A DNA stretch of 64,000 nt from Nitrospira sp. (GCA_022226935.1 CP092081.1:854734-918733), one strand, 5' to 3'; shown: positions 51,136 to 62,393, numbered from the stretch's first letter. Notes: generated from the letters alone by a model not told the origin. Translations and numbers: made by a program.

Positions 51136-51405
51136 GTGACATTACGGAATCATCCTAAGAATCTTCAGCCTCTGGTGAGCCTCTGCGAACCGGCAGATGT
51201 GGGTGAACTGGCGCTGATTCGGAGCCTGCTCGACGGCAATGGCATTCCCTACGCCGTTCAGCATGAACACATCGGCGCACTCTATCCCGGAGTTGCGCTC
51301 CTGGGAAGCCGCGTCATGGTTGCAGAATGTGACAGGCAACGGGCGGAAATTCTGTTGAGCCGCTTGGCCCTGCAGGTTCGTGAGGCAACCAGCGAAGCTG
51401 AGTGA
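51136..51405 (+). CDS. DUF2007-like protein, 89 aa
   Basis: GTG start after GAGAGG 5 nt upstream. VSLCEPADVGELALIRSLLDGNGI and ALLGSRVMVAECDRQRAEILL fit the DUF2007 (putative signal-transducing) fold. The open frame is longer at the 5' end, but that part has no recognisable sequence. Role unknown. Confidence 0.7.
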   Translation: MTLRNHPKNLQPLVSLCEPADVGELALIRSLLDGNGIPYAVQHEHIGALYPGVALLGSRVMVAECDRQRAEILLSRLALQVREATSEAE

Positions 51406-51451
51406 GACGGGGAGAGGAGGGGGTCCGGCCGGAGGCATCGATATCCGGCGA

Positions 51452-51904
51452 CTACGGGTGGCCCTTCGGTTTGACCGGTTCCGGGGTGGTCGGCAACGGC
51501 AGGCGCACGTCGGATCCTGAAAAATGGCCGCCGATCAGCTTGCCTTCTTCAAAGTAGAGATACCGGTGTTTCACGACCGCCGGGCTTTCCCAATCTTCAA
51601 AGATCCATTCTTCGCGCCGGAGCCCATCGCTGGTATGGGTCACATTCATCGTGTTCGGCGACCCCCACGAATCCAAGACCTGCTTGCGATCCATGCCCAC
51701 CATCACCCGGTGGCTTTCGATATGTTTGGAGAAATCGGGGTCCAACCAGCCAGGCACGAAGCGAAACGCGATCAGGGCGACTACGAACAGCACGAGAAAC
51801 GAATTGATGATGATCCTGACCGGCCGTTGACGGATAAACGGTGTTGGCTCCGCGGTCGGGGGCAAAGAAGAAACGGGGTCTGCCGAAGTCGTCTGATCGG
51901 TCAC
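51452..51904 (-). CDS. Membrane-anchored SmpA/OmlA-like (BamE-fold) protein, 150 aa
   Basis: A Pro/Thr-rich N-terminus, one membrane segment (IIINSFLVLFVVALIAF), then VMVGMDRKQVLDSWGSPN, EEWIFEDW and HRYLYFEEGKLIGG, which match the SmpA/OmlA fold. It lacks a lipobox, unlike BamE itself. Function unknown. Confidence 0.72.
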   Translation of the reverse strand: MTDQTTSADPVSSLPPTAEPTPFIRQRPVRIIINSFLVLFVVALIAFRFVPGWLDPDFSKHIESHRVMVGMDRKQVLDSWGSPNTMNVTHTSDGLRREEWIFEDWESPAVVKHRYLYFEEGKLIGGHFSGSDVRLPLPTTPEPVKPKGHP

Positions 51905-52034
51905 AAAGATCCTTCCGTCAACGAATGTGCGAATGCAAGTGCTCGCTGCATGCTAAACAATAGGTTTTCGGTCCGTCAAGGGAGGGGGAGTTTGGACCTG
52001 CTATGCTTAACGGAGTATGGTAGGAGGGCGGAGG

Positions 52035-52691
52035 ATGGGACGCAGAGGCTGGAGACGGAACGAGGCCTGGGTATGGGCGAGCGCGCTGGGGTTCTGTTGC
52101 CTGGGTTATGCCGGAATTGGGGCCGAGGCAGGCTCTCTCTATGTCTATACGGATGCCCAGGGCCAAGCCGTCTTGACCGACAATCTCGATCAGGTACCGG
52201 CTGCCTATCGGGGCCGGGTGCGAACCATGACCGGCACAGACTCTCCGGCTCCCGCGCTTGTGCCGGCACCGGCCGTCACCGAGGGCAAAAAGCTTCCTTC
52301 TTCGGGGCTGATCAGCGATTTCCTTAGCGCCGTTGCGGCGAAAGTCGGTTCGCGGACAATCAAGGGGTTGACGGCCTATCAGACCGCCGTCGTGATTGTG
52401 GCCGGGGTGTCTTCCTTGGTTCTCCTGACACTGATGTTTTTGAGCGGTAATCCCGCCATCAGGATTCTCTGCAAGTTTCTTCTGGTATTGGTGGGTGTCG
52501 CGGCTCTCTACCAGGTCATCGCGATCGATGCTCCCTCTCTGGAGGCGCTTGCGGGACCTCCTCAACAGAGCACTGGTCAGCCGGTAGACAATATGTTGGG
52601 GCGGATGCGGAGCCAGACCGAGCAGAGTTATCGCGCGCAAGACGAACGCACGGCTCGCCAGTTGGAGCCAGCCGAACAACCCACTCCCTGA
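52035..52691 (+). CDS. DUF4124-containing membrane protein, 218 aa
   Basis: The start is set by GGAGGGCGGAGG just upstream. Signal-like N-terminus, then a DUF4124 motif SLYVYTDAQGQAVLTDNLDQVP, a linker, and two membrane segments (AVVIVAGVSSLVLLTLMFL and IRILCKFLLVLVGVAALYQV). The tail is charged. Role unknown. Confidence 0.72.
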   Translation: MGRRGWRRNEAWVWASALGFCCLGYAGIGAEAGSLYVYTDAQGQAVLTDNLDQVPAAYRGRVRTMTGTDSPAPALVPAPAVTEGKKLPSSGLISDFLSAVAAKVGSRTIKGLTAYQTAVVIVAGVSSLVLLTLMFLSGNPAIRILCKFLLVLVGVAALYQVIAIDAPSLEALAGPPQQSTGQPVDNMLGRMRSQTEQSYRAQDERTARQLEPAEQPTP

Positions 52692-52697
52692 CATGTC

Positions 52698-53477
52698 CTA
52701 CTCGGCATAAGTCGGCACCGGAATCTTTTTCACAGCGGGCGCGGGTGGTGGCTGCTGGGAGAAGGCCTTGGAGTAGGGATTCAGGACCGGTTCGTGGGTG
52801 TTGCGCTGGCGCAGTTTGACCAGCGGCAGGCTTTGGGTACTGATTTCCAGGCGGTCGATCGGCGCTTTCGGAGTCAACGGATCCGGCAGACCCTGTAAGG
52901 CGAACATCTGGAAGGCGAGTGACCAGTCGAGTGCATCCTTTCCTTTCTCCCGCACAATGAACCGCGCATCAGCCGACGGGCCTCCTGAAAAAAACAGCAA
53001 CATGATGTTGGAGCGGAACACCGGCGCAGAGGGGTCCTCCGGTGGTTTAAATTCCGGAACGAGTTGAGGGATCCTGCTCAAGGCCACAGGCGGAGAGAAC
53101 TCGATATCGACGAGACGGACAAACAGCGGCCGCTGCTCGTTATGATCGTTAGGGTCGAAGGTAAAACTGAAGGAATATCGGACATCGATGCCGTCACGCT
53201 TGAAGGTGTAGACATCTTCGCCGTTTTCAGGAGACACGACTTTCTTGAAGTATTGCTCCCAGTCGCTGATGGGGTAATAGGTGAAGACGCGCAAAGCGGA
53301 TTTGCGGTCCCGGACGGCTTGGGGCAGGCCGAGTTTGTCGTGGAGTTCGGTTTGAGTCAGTCCGAGATAGCCATCCTCAAAATAGGGTCCGGCCCATAGC
53401 GAAGGGCATTCCGGTCCGAGGAGGCTGATAAAGAGGAGACAGCAAATAATGAGGCGGGTAACTGTCTGATGCGCCAT
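52698..53477 (-). CDS. Exported protein of unknown function, 259 aa
   Basis: Signal peptide (RLIICCLLFISLLGPECPSLWA), then a long mostly beta domain (GYLGLTQTELHDKLGLPQAV near the start resembles the SmpA-type loop). Ends in a Pro-rich tail. No family identified. Divergent from metH. Confidence 0.65.
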   Translation of the reverse strand: MAHQTVTRLIICCLLFISLLGPECPSLWAGPYFEDGYLGLTQTELHDKLGLPQAVRDRKSALRVFTYYPISDWEQYFKKVVSPENGEDVYTFKRDGIDVRYSFSFTFDPNDHNEQRPLFVRLVDIEFSPPVALSRIPQLVPEFKPPEDPSAPVFRSNIMLLFFSGGPSADARFIVREKGKDALDWSLAFQMFALQGLPDPLTPKAPIDRLEISTQSLPLVKLRQRNTHEPVLNPYSKAFSQQPPPAPAVKKIPVPTYAE

Positions 53478-53562
53478 ACAATCGACTCAGGCTCGGCCCA
53501 GACACTGTCTGGCATCGTATCGGCCGGGATAGTCATTGTCAAGGCGGAGAGCCCGTCATGGC

Positions 53563-53592
53563 TTGCTGAAAAAAGTCCGTTCCCGATATGAT
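53563..53592 (+). promoter_or_regulatory. Candidate metH promoter
   Basis: TTGCTG and TATGAT with an 18-nt spacer, 73 bases before the metH ATG. The short leader shows no cobalamin or SAM riboswitch. Confidence 0.35.
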
Positions 53593-53664
53593 GCCCGCTC
53601 AACTGCAGTCATCGCCGTCGTCGCCGCATATCTGAAACCCGGTGACAGAAAGACATAGGTAGTC

Positions 53665-56600
53665 ATGCCGGTACACGACATTCAAGACCTGCTCCGTGAA
53701 CGTATCCTGATCCTCGATGGTGCCATGGGGACTATGATCCAGCGCCATAAATTGGACGAAGCCGCGTTTCGCGGGGAGCGGTTCAAGGAGTGGAAAAAAG
53801 ACCTCAAGGGACACAACGACCTGCTGAACGTCACCCAACCGAGTGTCATTGAGGCAATCCACCGGCAGTATCTCGAAGCCGGGGCGGACATTGTCGAAAC
53901 CAATACATTCAACTCTCAATCCGTGTCACTGGCCGACTACGGGATGGAGGATCTTGGCTATGAGCTGTCCAAAGCCGGAGCGGAATGTGCCAAGGGGGCG
54001 GTCGCTCAAGTCGTGGCGGCGCAGCCTGCGCGGCGCTGTTTCGTGGCGGGCGCGATCGGGCCGACCACGAAGACCTCGTCGGTTTCGACAGACTCCAATG
54101 ATGCCGCAGCACGCGGGACCACCTATCCGGAATTAGTGCAGGCCTATGGCGAGCAGGTACGCGGTCTGCTGGACGGCGGCGTCGACCTGCTGCTTGTCGA
54201 AACGATTTTTGACACGCTGAACGCCAAGGCGGCGTTTTTTGCGATTCAGCAACTGTTCGCGGAAGGCGCCCGGCAGGTGCCGATCATGGCGTCGGTGACA
54301 TTCATCCAGGCCGGGAGCAATCGCGGCTTCTCGGGGCAGACGGTCGAAGGGTTCTGGAATTCCATTTCGCATGTGCCGCTGCTGAGTGTCGGCATGAATT
54401 GCGCACTGGGGCCGAAGGAAATGCGGCCCTTGATCGAAGAACTGTCGCAGCTCGCGCCGATTTTTGTCAGCAGCCATCCGAATGCCGGCTTGCCCAATCC
54501 TTTGTTGCCCACGGGCTTTCCTGAAACTCCGGAGTCGCTGGCCCCTCAGTTGCGTGAATGGGCGCAGAACGGGTGGCTCAATATTGTAGGCGGCTGTTGC
54601 GGCACCACGCCCGACCACATTCACAATATTGCAGAGGCAGTGCGCGGGGTGTCACCCCGTCGGCCAGCCAAGGTGGAGCCCTTTTTGCGCCTCAGCGGCC
54701 TCGAAGCGCTGACCGTGCGGCCGGAATCGAACTTTGTGAACGTCGGCGAGCGGACCAACATTACGGGGTCACCGGCCTTTTCCAAACTGATTCTGGCCGG
54801 CGACTACGACAAGGCCCTGACCGTGGCGCGACAACAAGTCGAGGGCGGGGCGCAAATCATCGATATCAACATGGACGAAGGCCTGTTGGATTCCAAGGCG
54901 GCGATGCAGAAGTTCTTGCGTCTCCTGGCGGCCGAGTCTGACGTCGCGCGTGTGCCGATCATGGTGGATAGCTCCAAGTGGGAGGTCATCGAAGAGGGGC
55001 TCCGCAACATTCAAGGCAAAGGCATCGTCAATTCCATCAGCTTGAAAGAAGGCGAGACCAAGTTTCTGGAGCAAGCGCGGCTCATCCGGCGATATGGCGC
55101 GGCCATCGTCGTCATGGCATTCGACGAGCGTGGACAAGCCGACTCGGTCGCGCGGCGCATCGAGATCTGCGAGCGCTCCTATCGTCTGTTGACGGAGCAG
55201 GTTGGTATGCCGCCGCAGGACATTATTTTCGATCCGAATATTCTTACGGTTGCGACTGGACTGGAAGAACACAACAATTATGCCGTCGATTTCATCGACG
55301 CGACACGCTGGATCAAGACTCATCTCCCGCTGGCCAAGGTCAGCGGCGGCGTTAGCAATATCTCCTTTTCATTCCGCGGCAACAATGTAGTCCGAGAGGC
55401 GATGCATGCCGCGTTTCTCTACCATGCGATTCAAGCTGGCCTGGATATGGGCATCGTCAATGCCGGGCAGCTGGCCGTGTATGAAGAAATTCCTAAGGAT
55501 TTGCTCGCGCTGGTGGAGGACGTGCTGTTGAATCGCCGCCCCGATGCGACCGAACGGTTGGTGACGTTTGCGGACACGGTCAAGCAAAAGGGCAAAGCGG
55601 TAGTGAAAGACGATGAGTGGCGTCAGCGGCCGGTGGAAGAGCGCCTAGCCCATGCCCTGGTGAAAGGGCTGACGGACTATATCGATCAGGATGTGGAGGA
55701 GGCTCGGCAGAAATCCGCGCGGCCGCTCGACGTGATTGAAGGGCCATTGATGGCCGGCATGAACATCGTCGGCGATCTCTTTGGGTCGGGAAAAATGTTT
55801 CTACCGCAAGTGGTGAAAAGCGCCCGGGTCATGAAGAAGGCTGTGGCCTACCTCATGCCGTTCATGGAGGCGGAAAAACAGCGATTGGGCACCTCGCGCG
55901 CCAATGGCAAGGTGTTGCTTGCGACCGTCAAAGGCGACGTGCACGATATCGGCAAGAACATTGTCGGGGTGGTGTTGGGCTGCAACAACTACGAGGTGAT
56001 CGATCTTGGCGTGATGGTGTCCTGCGAAAAGATCCTGGCGACGGCTCGGGAACAACAGGTGGACATGGTGGGCCTGAGTGGATTGATCACGCCATCATTG
56101 GATGAAATGGTGCATGTGGCCAAGGAGATGACGCGGCAGGGGTTCACGGTGCCGTTACTTATCGGCGGCGCGACGACGAGCAAAGCCCATACAGCCGTGA
56201 AAATTGCGCCGTCCTACAGCAATACGACGGTGCATGTGCTGGACGCCTCGCGCGCCGTCGGGGTGGTGGGAAGCCTGATCAACAAGCAGCAGGAGCAGGA
56301 ATTTTCCGCATCCATTCGCGAGGATTACGATCGTATCCGCCAGGCGCATCAAGATCGAGGGAGCAAATCACTCCGCACCTTGGAGTCTGCGCGGGCACAT
56401 CGGATGCCGACCGAGTGGGCTTCCGCCGATATTCCCACGCCGTCATTCACCGGAGTGCGTCAGATCGATCGTATGCCGTTGCGCGAATTGGTGCCCTTCA
56501 TCGATTGGACACCGTTCTTTCACACGTGGGAATTGCGCGGCCGGTATCCCGACATTTTGGAAGACGCCACTGTCGGCCCGAAGGCCAAGGAACTGCTGGC

Positions 56601-57348
56601 CGATGCGCAGGCGTTGCTGGAGGAGATCATCCACGGCGAATTACTGACGGCGCGTGGCGTCTATGGATTTTTCCCGGCTAATAGCGTCGGCGATGATATT
56701 GAGTTGTATCGGAATGGCGATCGCCGGGATGTCCTCACCACCTTCCATACGCTCCGGCAACAGACGGAGAAACCGGCCGATCAGTGCAACCTGGCGCTGG
56801 CGGACTATGTTGCGCCGAAGGCGTCCGGACGCGGCGATTATGTGGGAGCCTTTGTGGTGACGGCAGGCATCGGCGTGGAAGCGCTCTGTGCGAAGTATGA
56901 GAAGGACCACGACGACTACAACTCCATCATGGTGAAGGCGCTGGCAGATCGACTGGCCGAAGCATTCGCCGAATGGCTGCACAAGCAGGTTCGCCTGGAA
57001 TGGGGATATGGGAAAGCCGAGGCACTCACCAACGACGATATGATCCGCGAGCGGTACCGCGGCATTCGTCCGGCGCCGGGATACCCCGCTTGTCCCGATC
57101 ACACGGAGAAGCGACTCCTGTTCGATCTGCTGCAGGCGGAATCGCAATCGGGTGTAACGTTGACGGAGTCCTATGCCATGTTACCGGCGGCAGCCGTCAG
57201 CGGCCTCTACTTTGCGCATCCGGCAGCGAAGTATTTTGCGGTGGGGAAAATCAACCGCGATCAAGTGGAAGATTATGCGGCGCGCAAGAAGCTTTCCGTA
57301 GGCGAAGTCGAGCGGTGGTTGGCGCCGAATCTGAACTACGACGCGTAG
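53665..57348 (+). CDS. metH: Cobalamin-dependent methionine synthase
   Basis: Transfers a methyl group from methyltetrahydrofolate to homocysteine through cobalamin. All four modules are in order over 1227 residues. Homocysteine-binding barrel with zinc Cys C311/C312 (VGGCCGT), pterin-binding barrel ([10 protein letters not shown]), the B12 cap and domain with axial His760 in [11 protein letters not shown], and the C-terminal AdoMet activation domain ([20 protein letters not shown]). Spacing matches E. coli (C310/C311, H759). It needs B12; no B12 genes are in the window. It would use homocysteine from the sulfur-carrier island if that pathway exists. Confidence 0.97.
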   Translation: MPVHDIQDLLRERILILDGAMGTMIQRHKLDEAAFRGERFKEWKKDLKGHNDLLNVTQPSVIEAIHRQYLEAGADIVETNTFNSQSVSLADYGMEDLGYELSKAGAECAKGAVAQVVAAQPARRCFVAGAIGPTTKTSSVSTDSNDAAARGTTYPELVQAYGEQVRGLLDGGVDLLLVETIFDTLNAKAAFFAIQQLFAEGARQVPIMASVTFIQAGSNRGFSGQTVEGFWNSISHVPLLSVGMNCALGPKEMRPLIEELSQLAPIFVSSHPNAGLPNPLLPTGFPETPESLAPQLREWAQNGWLNIVGGCCGTTPDHIHNIAEAVRGVSPRRPAKVEPFLRLSGLEALTVRPESNFVNVGERTNITGSPAFSKLILAGDYDKALTVARQQVEGGAQIIDINMDEGLLDSKAAMQKFLRLLAAESDVARVPIMVDSSKWEVIEEGLRNIQGKGIVNSISLKEGETKFLEQARLIRRYGAAIVVMAFDERGQADSVARRIEICERSYRLLTEQVGMPPQDIIFDPNILTVATGLEEHNNYAVDFIDATRWIKTHLPLAKVSGGVSNISFSFRGNNVVREAMHAAFLYHAIQAGLDMGIVNAGQLAVYEEIPKDLLALVEDVLLNRRPDATERLVTFADTVKQKGKAVVKDDEWRQRPVEERLAHALVKGLTDYIDQDVEEARQKSARPLDVIEGPLMAGMNIVGDLFGSGKMFLPQVVKSARVMKKAVAYLMPFMEAEKQRLGTSRANGKVLLATVKGDVHDIGKNIVGVVLGCNNYEVIDLGVMVSCEKILATAREQQVDMVGLSGLITPSLDEMVHVAKEMTRQGFTVPLLIGGATTSKAHTAVKIAPSYSNTTVHVLDASRAVGVVGSLINKQQEQEFSASIREDYDRIRQAHQDRGSKSLRTLESARAHRMPTEWASADIPTPSFTGVRQIDRMPLRELVPFIDWTPFFHTWELRGRYPDILEDATVGPKAKELLADAQALLEEIIHGELLTARGVYGFFPANSVGDDIELYRNGDRRDVLTTFHTLRQQTEKPADQCNLALADYVAPKASGRGDYVGAFVVTAGIGVEALCAKYEKDHDDYNSIMVKALADRLAEAFAEWLHKQVRLEWGYGKAEALTNDDMIRERYRGIRPAPGYPACPDHTEKRLLFDLLQAESQSGVTLTESYAMLPAAAVSGLYFAHPAAKYFAVGKINRDQVEDYAARKKLSVGEVERWLAPNLNYDA

Positions 57349-57354
57349 TAGCGA

Positions 57355-57852
57355 TCAATTTTTGACGGCTTCGAGTGGTGCGGGCAAGATCGGGGAGGCG
57401 GGGACGCCGGTGGAGAGGTTGGCAAGCGCGGCTTTGATTGAATGATACCGTTTTTCCGCCCAGGTATTGAACTCGTCTGAATTTTCAAACACCAGCTCCC
57501 AGGCTTTGGCGGCATCCAACAGCAAGAGTTGATGCGGCTGATTGGCACCCGGGAAATACACCACCAGTACGGCCGAATTCCCGGTGAGACTGATGTCCGT
57601 GAACACGTGGATCATGGCTGCCGCCGGCAGCGGCAGATCGCGTGTGGCCGCCGCCACGAGCGGCTGGTACAGCCGTTGGAGCAAGTGCGTCGTATCCTCG
57701 TACGGGCAGGTCGTGCGCAGGAGCCTCGGGTTGGGTTTGTCTCCGAACAGGTTATCGGTCAGGTAGGTGGCGGCTTCCCACGTCGGCATCATGCCGGACG
57801 AGGCCAGATTCTCGCACAGATAGGCGATCCAGTTTCGTGATGGGCGGGTCAT
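57355..57852 (-). CDS. Unknown protein, 165 aa
   Basis: Helical and partly beta, no signal peptide (NWIAYLCENLASSGMMPTWE, AAMIHVFTDISLTGNSAVLVVYF). Its ATG overlaps the stop of the HD-GYP gene (ATGA), so it is likely co-expressed with that regulator. Convergent with metH, 6 bp apart. Confidence 0.6.
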   Translation of the reverse strand: MTRPSRNWIAYLCENLASSGMMPTWEAATYLTDNLFGDKPNPRLLRTTCPYEDTTHLLQRLYQPLVAAATRDLPLPAAAMIHVFTDISLTGNSAVLVVYFPGANQPHQLLLLDAAKAWELVFENSDEFNTWAEKRYHSIKAALANLSTGVPASPILPAPLEAVKN

Positions 57853-59027
57853 ACGGCCTCCCCCTGGTCATGAGTGATGGCACGATGCCGGGAGGAGGAC
57901 AGCCAGGTCGGGTCCGCAAATTGATCGAAGATGCGTTTGATGTCGGCCATGGAATCGAAAAAGATATCGAGGAGGTCGGGATCGAAATGTTTGCCCCGTT
58001 CCTTCAGCATGAGCTCCTTCGCATGGTCGAAATCATACGCCGGCTTGTACACCCGCTGAGTCGTGAGGGCGTCGAAATTATCTGCGATCGCGACGATCCT
58101 GCCCTCCAGCGGAATCTCCTCACCCTTGATCCCGCGCGGATAGCCCGTGCCGTCGTACCGTTCATGATGCGTCCACGCGATGAGCGCGGCGACTTTCAGC
58201 AGGTCTGAGTCGGAGCCGGCCAGAATTCGATAGCCGATTTCCGTATGCTGCGTAATGACTTTGAATTCTTCGGGGGTGAATTTGCCGGGCTTGAGTAGCA
58301 CATGGTCCGGGGTGCCGATTTTGCCGATATCGTGCATGGGGCTGGCGGTGCGAATGAGATCGCAGCGATCGGGCGATACTCCGTACCGGCGCGCCAGCAG
58401 CTCGCAGTAATGGCTCATCCGTTGGATATGTTGCGCGGTCGAGCTGTCGCGATATTCAGCGGCGATGGCGAGGCGTTGAATGGTTTCCTCGCGCGAGAGC
58501 CGTAGTTCTTTCTCGCTCCGTTCCAGCCATTCCAGCGCCTGTTGCAGGGCAATCGTCCTGGTTCGGACGACTTCTTCGAGATTTTCCCGATGCATGGCGT
58601 TTTCGATTTCCAGCTTGCGCCGCCGCAACGCATTGGCCACGTTGATCAAGACTTCGTTGGTCTCGAAGGGCTTAATGATGTAGCCGAAGGCGCCCATGTC
58701 CAGGGCGGCGTTGGCCAAGACGGGGCTGTCGAGTCCGGTGATCATGATGACGGCCGTGTTGGGATATTGGGTCAAAATATGGCGAATGAGGTCCATCCCC
58801 GATTCGCCGGGCATGTTCACGTCGCACAACACCATGGCGTAGGACCCGGTCTCCATCCGTTGACGGGCTTCGCGAGCTTCGCCGGCGAGGGTCACCCGGT
58901 AGCCATGCGGCTCGAGCAAGTAGCCCAATAGGCGGCGAATGGGTTCTTCGTCGTCCACAATCAGGATATGGCGGTTTTCGAGAATGGATTGTTGCGTGGT
59001 CACTTCACTGACGCTGGGGATGCTCAT
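57849..59027 (-). CDS. HD-GYP response regulator (c-di-GMP phosphodiesterase)
   Basis: Receiver with D69 (VLCDVNMPG) and K119, a coiled-coil linker (about 140-180), then an HD-GYP domain with HD at H232/D233 (MHDIGKIG), K236 and GYP at 295-297 (YDGTGYPRG). The complete set of residues predicts an active c-di-GMP phosphodiesterase switched by phosphorylation. No partner kinase is adjacent. Confidence 0.92.
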   Translation of the reverse strand: MSIPSVSEVTTQQSILENRHILIVDDEEPIRRLLGYLLEPHGYRVTLAGEAREARQRMETGSYAMVLCDVNMPGESGMDLIRHILTQYPNTAVIMITGLDSPVLANAALDMGAFGYIIKPFETNEVLINVANALRRRKLEIENAMHRENLEEVVRTRTIALQQALEWLERSEKELRLSREETIQRLAIAAEYRDSSTAQHIQRMSHYCELLARRYGVSPDRCDLIRTASPMHDIGKIGTPDHVLLKPGKFTPEEFKVITQHTEIGYRILAGSDSDLLKVAALIAWTHHERYDGTGYPRGIKGEEIPLEGRIVAIADNFDALTTQRVYKPAYDFDHAKELMLKERGKHFDPDLLDIFFDSMADIKRIFDQFADPTWLSSSRHRAITHDQGEAV

Positions 59028-59412
59028 ACGGCTCGCTCGCGGGTTAAGTTCAAAGTAATGCGGAATCAGGAATAGAATCAGTATCGGTTTTTAGGAACGA
59101 AGTCTGAAGTGCTGGTGCTGCGTTCTGAATGTGCACCTTTTGTGCCAATACCGCCTCCTTGCCTCGCTCTGCGTAAGGCTGATAATTGCCCAACAATGTG
59201 CAAGCTAATCCGGCTACGGACAGAATCCTACAGACGACTGCGGTCGTCGATACGGGCTTGGCCGTCAAGTCTGACGCCGGTCAGATGGCTGACGCCTGGA
59301 ATGTGTCGTTTTCGGACATCGAGTCAGCCATTGGCTGAATTATACAGAGGCACTTGCTGAACGCCAGTTGAAACGCAGTTTGAGAACACCAGTTCCGCTC
59401 GATCGGCCGGAT
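59028..59412. other. Intergenic region, no gene seen
   Basis: Divergent space between the HD-GYP gene and rph. Short frames on both strands lack ribosome sites and recognisable sequence. Apart from the rph promoter that follows, nothing is apparent. Confidence 0.4.
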
Positions 59413-59441
59413 TTGCTCTTTGACGAGGCGTTCACTATAAT
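59413..59441 (+). promoter_or_regulatory. Candidate promoter of rph-rdgB-tRNA-Pro
   Basis: A perfect TATAAT with a weak -35 (TTGCTC) 17 nt upstream, 40 bases before the rph ATG, which follows GGAAGGAG. Confidence 0.5.
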
Positions 59442-59481
59442 CCGCTGCTTTGAATTACCGTGCAGGAAGGAGCGCGACTGA

Positions 59482-60225
59482 ATGACGATCGGGGCCGGGT
59501 TGGGGCGAATTGATGGGCGGCGACGGGATCAAATCCGCCCCGTCAAAGTGACGCGCAATTTTACGAAACATGCCGAAGGATCCGTCCTGATCGAAATGGG
59601 CGACACGAAGGTGATTTGCACCGCGTCTGTCGAAGAAAAAGTGCCGCCTTTTCTCAAAGGCAAGGGAACCGGATGGGTCACGGCCGAATATGCCATGTTG
59701 CCGCGGGCGACACATGATCGTTCGCCGCGTGAATCAGTCAAGGGCAAACAGGGCGGCCGCACGCTGGAGATTCAACGCCTGGTGGGGAGGGCTCTCCGAG
59801 CCGTCATCGATACCGGACGTTTGGGTGAACGGACCATCTGGATCGATTGCGATGTCATTCAAGCCGACGGCGGGACCCGCACCGCTTCCATCACCGGATC
59901 GTTCATTGCTCTGGCGGATGCCATCACCGTCTTGAAAAAGAAAGACCTGCTCAAGGTCAATCCGTTGACCGACTACCTGGCGGCCATCAGCATCGGGAAA
60001 GTGGGCGGGCAAGTGATGGTGGACTTGGCCTACGAGGAAGACTCACATGCCGAGGTCGATTTGAATCTTGTGATGACCGGCGCCGGGCAATACGTCGAAG
60101 TGCAGGGGACGGCCGAACGGACTCCCTTCAACAAAAAAGATATGGATGAATTTCTCGATCTGGGATGGAGCGCCATCCGCGAGCTGGTAGATTTGCAGAA
60201 GTCGCTGATCGGCTCGTTGAGCTAA
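59482..60225 (+). CDS. rph: Ribonuclease PH
   Basis: Phosphorolytic exoribonuclease that trims tRNA 3' ends. Near-complete family pattern over 247 residues: [81 protein letters not shown]. It forms hexamers. rdgB begins two bases after its stop, and a tRNA-Pro gene follows rdgB, so the enzyme is encoded with a substrate. Confidence 0.96.
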   Translation: MTIGAGLGRIDGRRRDQIRPVKVTRNFTKHAEGSVLIEMGDTKVICTASVEEKVPPFLKGKGTGWVTAEYAMLPRATHDRSPRESVKGKQGGRTLEIQRLVGRALRAVIDTGRLGERTIWIDCDVIQADGGTRTASITGSFIALADAITVLKKKDLLKVNPLTDYLAAISIGKVGGQVMVDLAYEEDSHAEVDLNLVMTGAGQYVEVQGTAERTPFNKKDMDEFLDLGWSAIRELVDLQKSLIGSLS

Positions 60226-60227
60226 CC

Positions 60228-60829
60228 ATGCAGATTGTGCTGGCCACGAGGAATCAGCATAAAAAGCAGGAGCTTGTCGCGCTGCTGGGCGGATTGGATA
60301 TCACGATTCGGACCCTCGATGATTTTCCTGAGGCACCGGAAGTGGTGGAAGACGGTGAGACCTGCGAAGCCAATGCGATGAAGAAGGCCGTGGAGATCAC
60401 CCGCTTTACGGGATTACCGGCAGTCGCGGACGATACGGGGCTGGAGGTCGACGCGCTTGATGGACGACCGGGAGCGTTTGCCGCACGATATGCCGGGGAG
60501 CATGCGACCTACGAAGACAATTGCCGGAAGTTATTGCATGAGCTCAGGGGAATCCCTCCTGCGCAACGGGGGGCTCGTTTTGTGACCGTTGCAGCCATCG
60601 CGTTTCCCGGCGGCAAGACCCTGTCGGCCAAGGGCGTGTTAGAAGGGGGCATTGCCGAGTCGATCGCGGGGTCCAACGGGTTCGGGTATGATCCGGTCTT
60701 TATTCTGCCGGAGTATGGTCAGACCTTGGGACAATTGCCGCCGGAGGTCAAAAATCGAATCAGCCATCGGGCCCGCGCCTTTGCGCAAGCGAAGACGTTG
60801 CTGCAACAAGCGATGGCGAAGCACTCAGT

Positions 60830-60839
<10 letters not shown>
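60228..60839 (+). CDS. rdgB: dITP/XTP pyrophosphatase (RdgB/HAM1 family)
   Basis: Hydrolyses non-canonical purine nucleotides. MQIVLATRNQHKKQELVALL, PAVADDTGLEVDALDGRPG, FGYDPVFILPE and ISHRARAFA are the family's conserved segments. The length (203 aa) is usual. The last codons and the TAG stop lie within the first 10 bases of tRNA-Pro, so processing of that tRNA would cut the 3' end of this message. Confidence 0.96.
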
Positions 60840-60908
<69 letters not shown>

Positions 60909-60921
60909 TTTCTTCTCTCTC

Positions 60922-60938
60922 ACCGGATCCTGGCCGGT
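60922..60938 (+). terminator. Weak hairpin after tRNA-Pro
   Basis: ACCGG and CCGGT around a 7-nt loop, followed by TCTT. Short stem, so only a tentative terminator for the rph unit. Confidence 0.3.
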
Positions 60939-61007
60939 TCTTCCGCCTTCCAACTTCATCAGTCTGACGTTGCCACCTGATGGGCTTCCGTATGACTGCC
61001 TTCGGCT

Positions 61008-62393
61008 TTAGCCAAAAGTGACTGGCTGATGCCGCCGCTGAAGCGTCATGCGGATGCCGTTCTTCGGCCGCAAGGTCACCATCACTTCAGGCTCGACGGA
61101 TTCCTGCGCCAGTTGCGGATCGTAGCGTTGGCCGATCAGTGCCAAAAGCAGAGGGCCTTCCACTGCCGCAAAGTGCGTGCCCACGCAGGCGCGCGGTCCT
61201 ACCCCGAAGGGAAGGTAGGCGCAGCGGGCAGGGGGCCGTGTCCCATCCAACCAGCGCTCCGGCAGAAACCGTTCCGGGTCGGCCCAAAATGCCGGATGCC
61301 GGTGCAGGTTGTACAGGCCGACGAGCACGATGGCGTTGGCCGGGAGGGAGAATCCGCCGAGCGTCGTCTCTGTCAGAGTCTTCCTTTGGATGGCCGGGAC
61401 CGGCGGGTAGAGGCGGAGCGATTCATCGAAGATCGCACGCGTGTACGGCAGGTGTTGCAGATCGTCCGCAGTGGGGGTCCGACCGTGAAGAACCCGGTCT
61501 ACCTCCGTGTGGAACCGTGTCCTCACCTCGGGATGGGTGGCGAGCAAATACCATGTCCAGGCGAGCGCATTGGCGGTGGTTTCATGTCCGGCCGCAAAGA
61601 TCGTCAGCGCTTCATCCCGGAGTTCCTGATCGCTCAATCCTATGCCGGTCTCCTCATCCCGAGCTTGGAGTAGCAGGTTGAGAAGGTCGTCGTGCTGCGC
61701 CCCGCTCTGCCGCCGGGCCGCGACTAATTCGTAGATCAGCGTATCCATGAATCGCAGGGCGCGACCAAATTCACGGTTGCGGGCGGTCGGGATCCAGGCC
61801 GGCAGGTGCACCGGGTTATGAAATGAGTCGAACGCATATTTCAGACTCACGCGCAGCGAATGGCTGATCTGGTCCATGTGCTGCGCGACACTGGTGTGAA
61901 ACATCGTTTGGGAGATGACTTCCAGCGTCAATTGCATCATTTCGGCGGCGATATCTATCGACCGCTCACCATGAGCTTTCCAACCGGCGAGCCGTTGCTC
62001 TCCTACCTGCGCCATTCGATTCGCCATCGCTGTCATGCGAGAGCGGTGAAACACAGGCTGGATGATGCGTCGGTGCCGCTTCCATACCTCGCCGGAGCTG
62101 GTTACCAACCCGTTACCCAATACCAGCGCGAGCCCGGTGGGACGACGTTGCTCGTACACTTTTCCAAAACGTTCGGATTGCGACAGCAGCACCTCTTCGG
62201 CCAACGCGGGATGGCTGAACAGATGGACGGTCTTGGGGCCCAGCCGAAAGCGCAGCGCATCGCCATACCGGCACCACCATTCCGACATCGTGCGCAGCGG
62301 CCGATGCTTGAAGGCGCGGAGATGGCCGAGCCAGGGCAGGCCTCCGGGCACATCAATCAGCGTGAGCGACGCGTGCGATTCGACATCCTGCAT
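61008..62393 (-). CDS. Cytochrome P450
   Basis: 461-residue heme monooxygenase with I-helix AGHETT (oxygen activation), the ExxR motif in DESLRLYPPVP, PERF-like PERFLPERW, and heme-ligand loop LPFGVGPRACVG with Cys403. No membrane anchor, so a soluble bacterial type. A redox partner is not encoded nearby. General resemblance is to P450s acting on fatty acids or terpenoids, but the substrate is not deducible. Confidence 0.94.
   Translation of the reverse strand: MQDVESHASLTLIDVPGGLPWLGHLRAFKHRPLRTMSEWWCRYGDALRFRLGPKTVHLFSHPALAEEVLLSQSERFGKVYEQRRPTGLALVLGNGLVTSSGEVWKRHRRIIQPVFHRSRMTAMANRMAQVGEQRLAGWKAHGERSIDIAAEMMQLTLEVISQTMFHTSVAQHMDQISHSLRVSLKYAFDSFHNPVHLPAWIPTARNREFGRALRFMDTLIYELVAARRQSGAQHDDLLNLLLQARDEETGIGLSDQELRDEALTIFAAGHETTANALAWTWYLLATHPEVRTRFHTEVDRVLHGRTPTADDLQHLPYTRAIFDESLRLYPPVPAIQRKTLTETTLGGFSLPANAIVLVGLYNLHRHPAFWADPERFLPERWLDGTRPPARCAYLPFGVGPRACVGTHFAAVEGPLLLALIGQRYDPQLAQESVEPEVMVTLRPKNGIRMTLQRRHQPVTFG

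Noticed and set aside
53478-53664. Possible cobalamin or SAM riboswitch before metH
   Set aside because: The leader is under 190 bases and I find no B12-box-like or SAM core sequence.
59050-59360. Small frames in the gap before rph
   Set aside because: Overlapping frames on both strands without ribosome sites or motifs.
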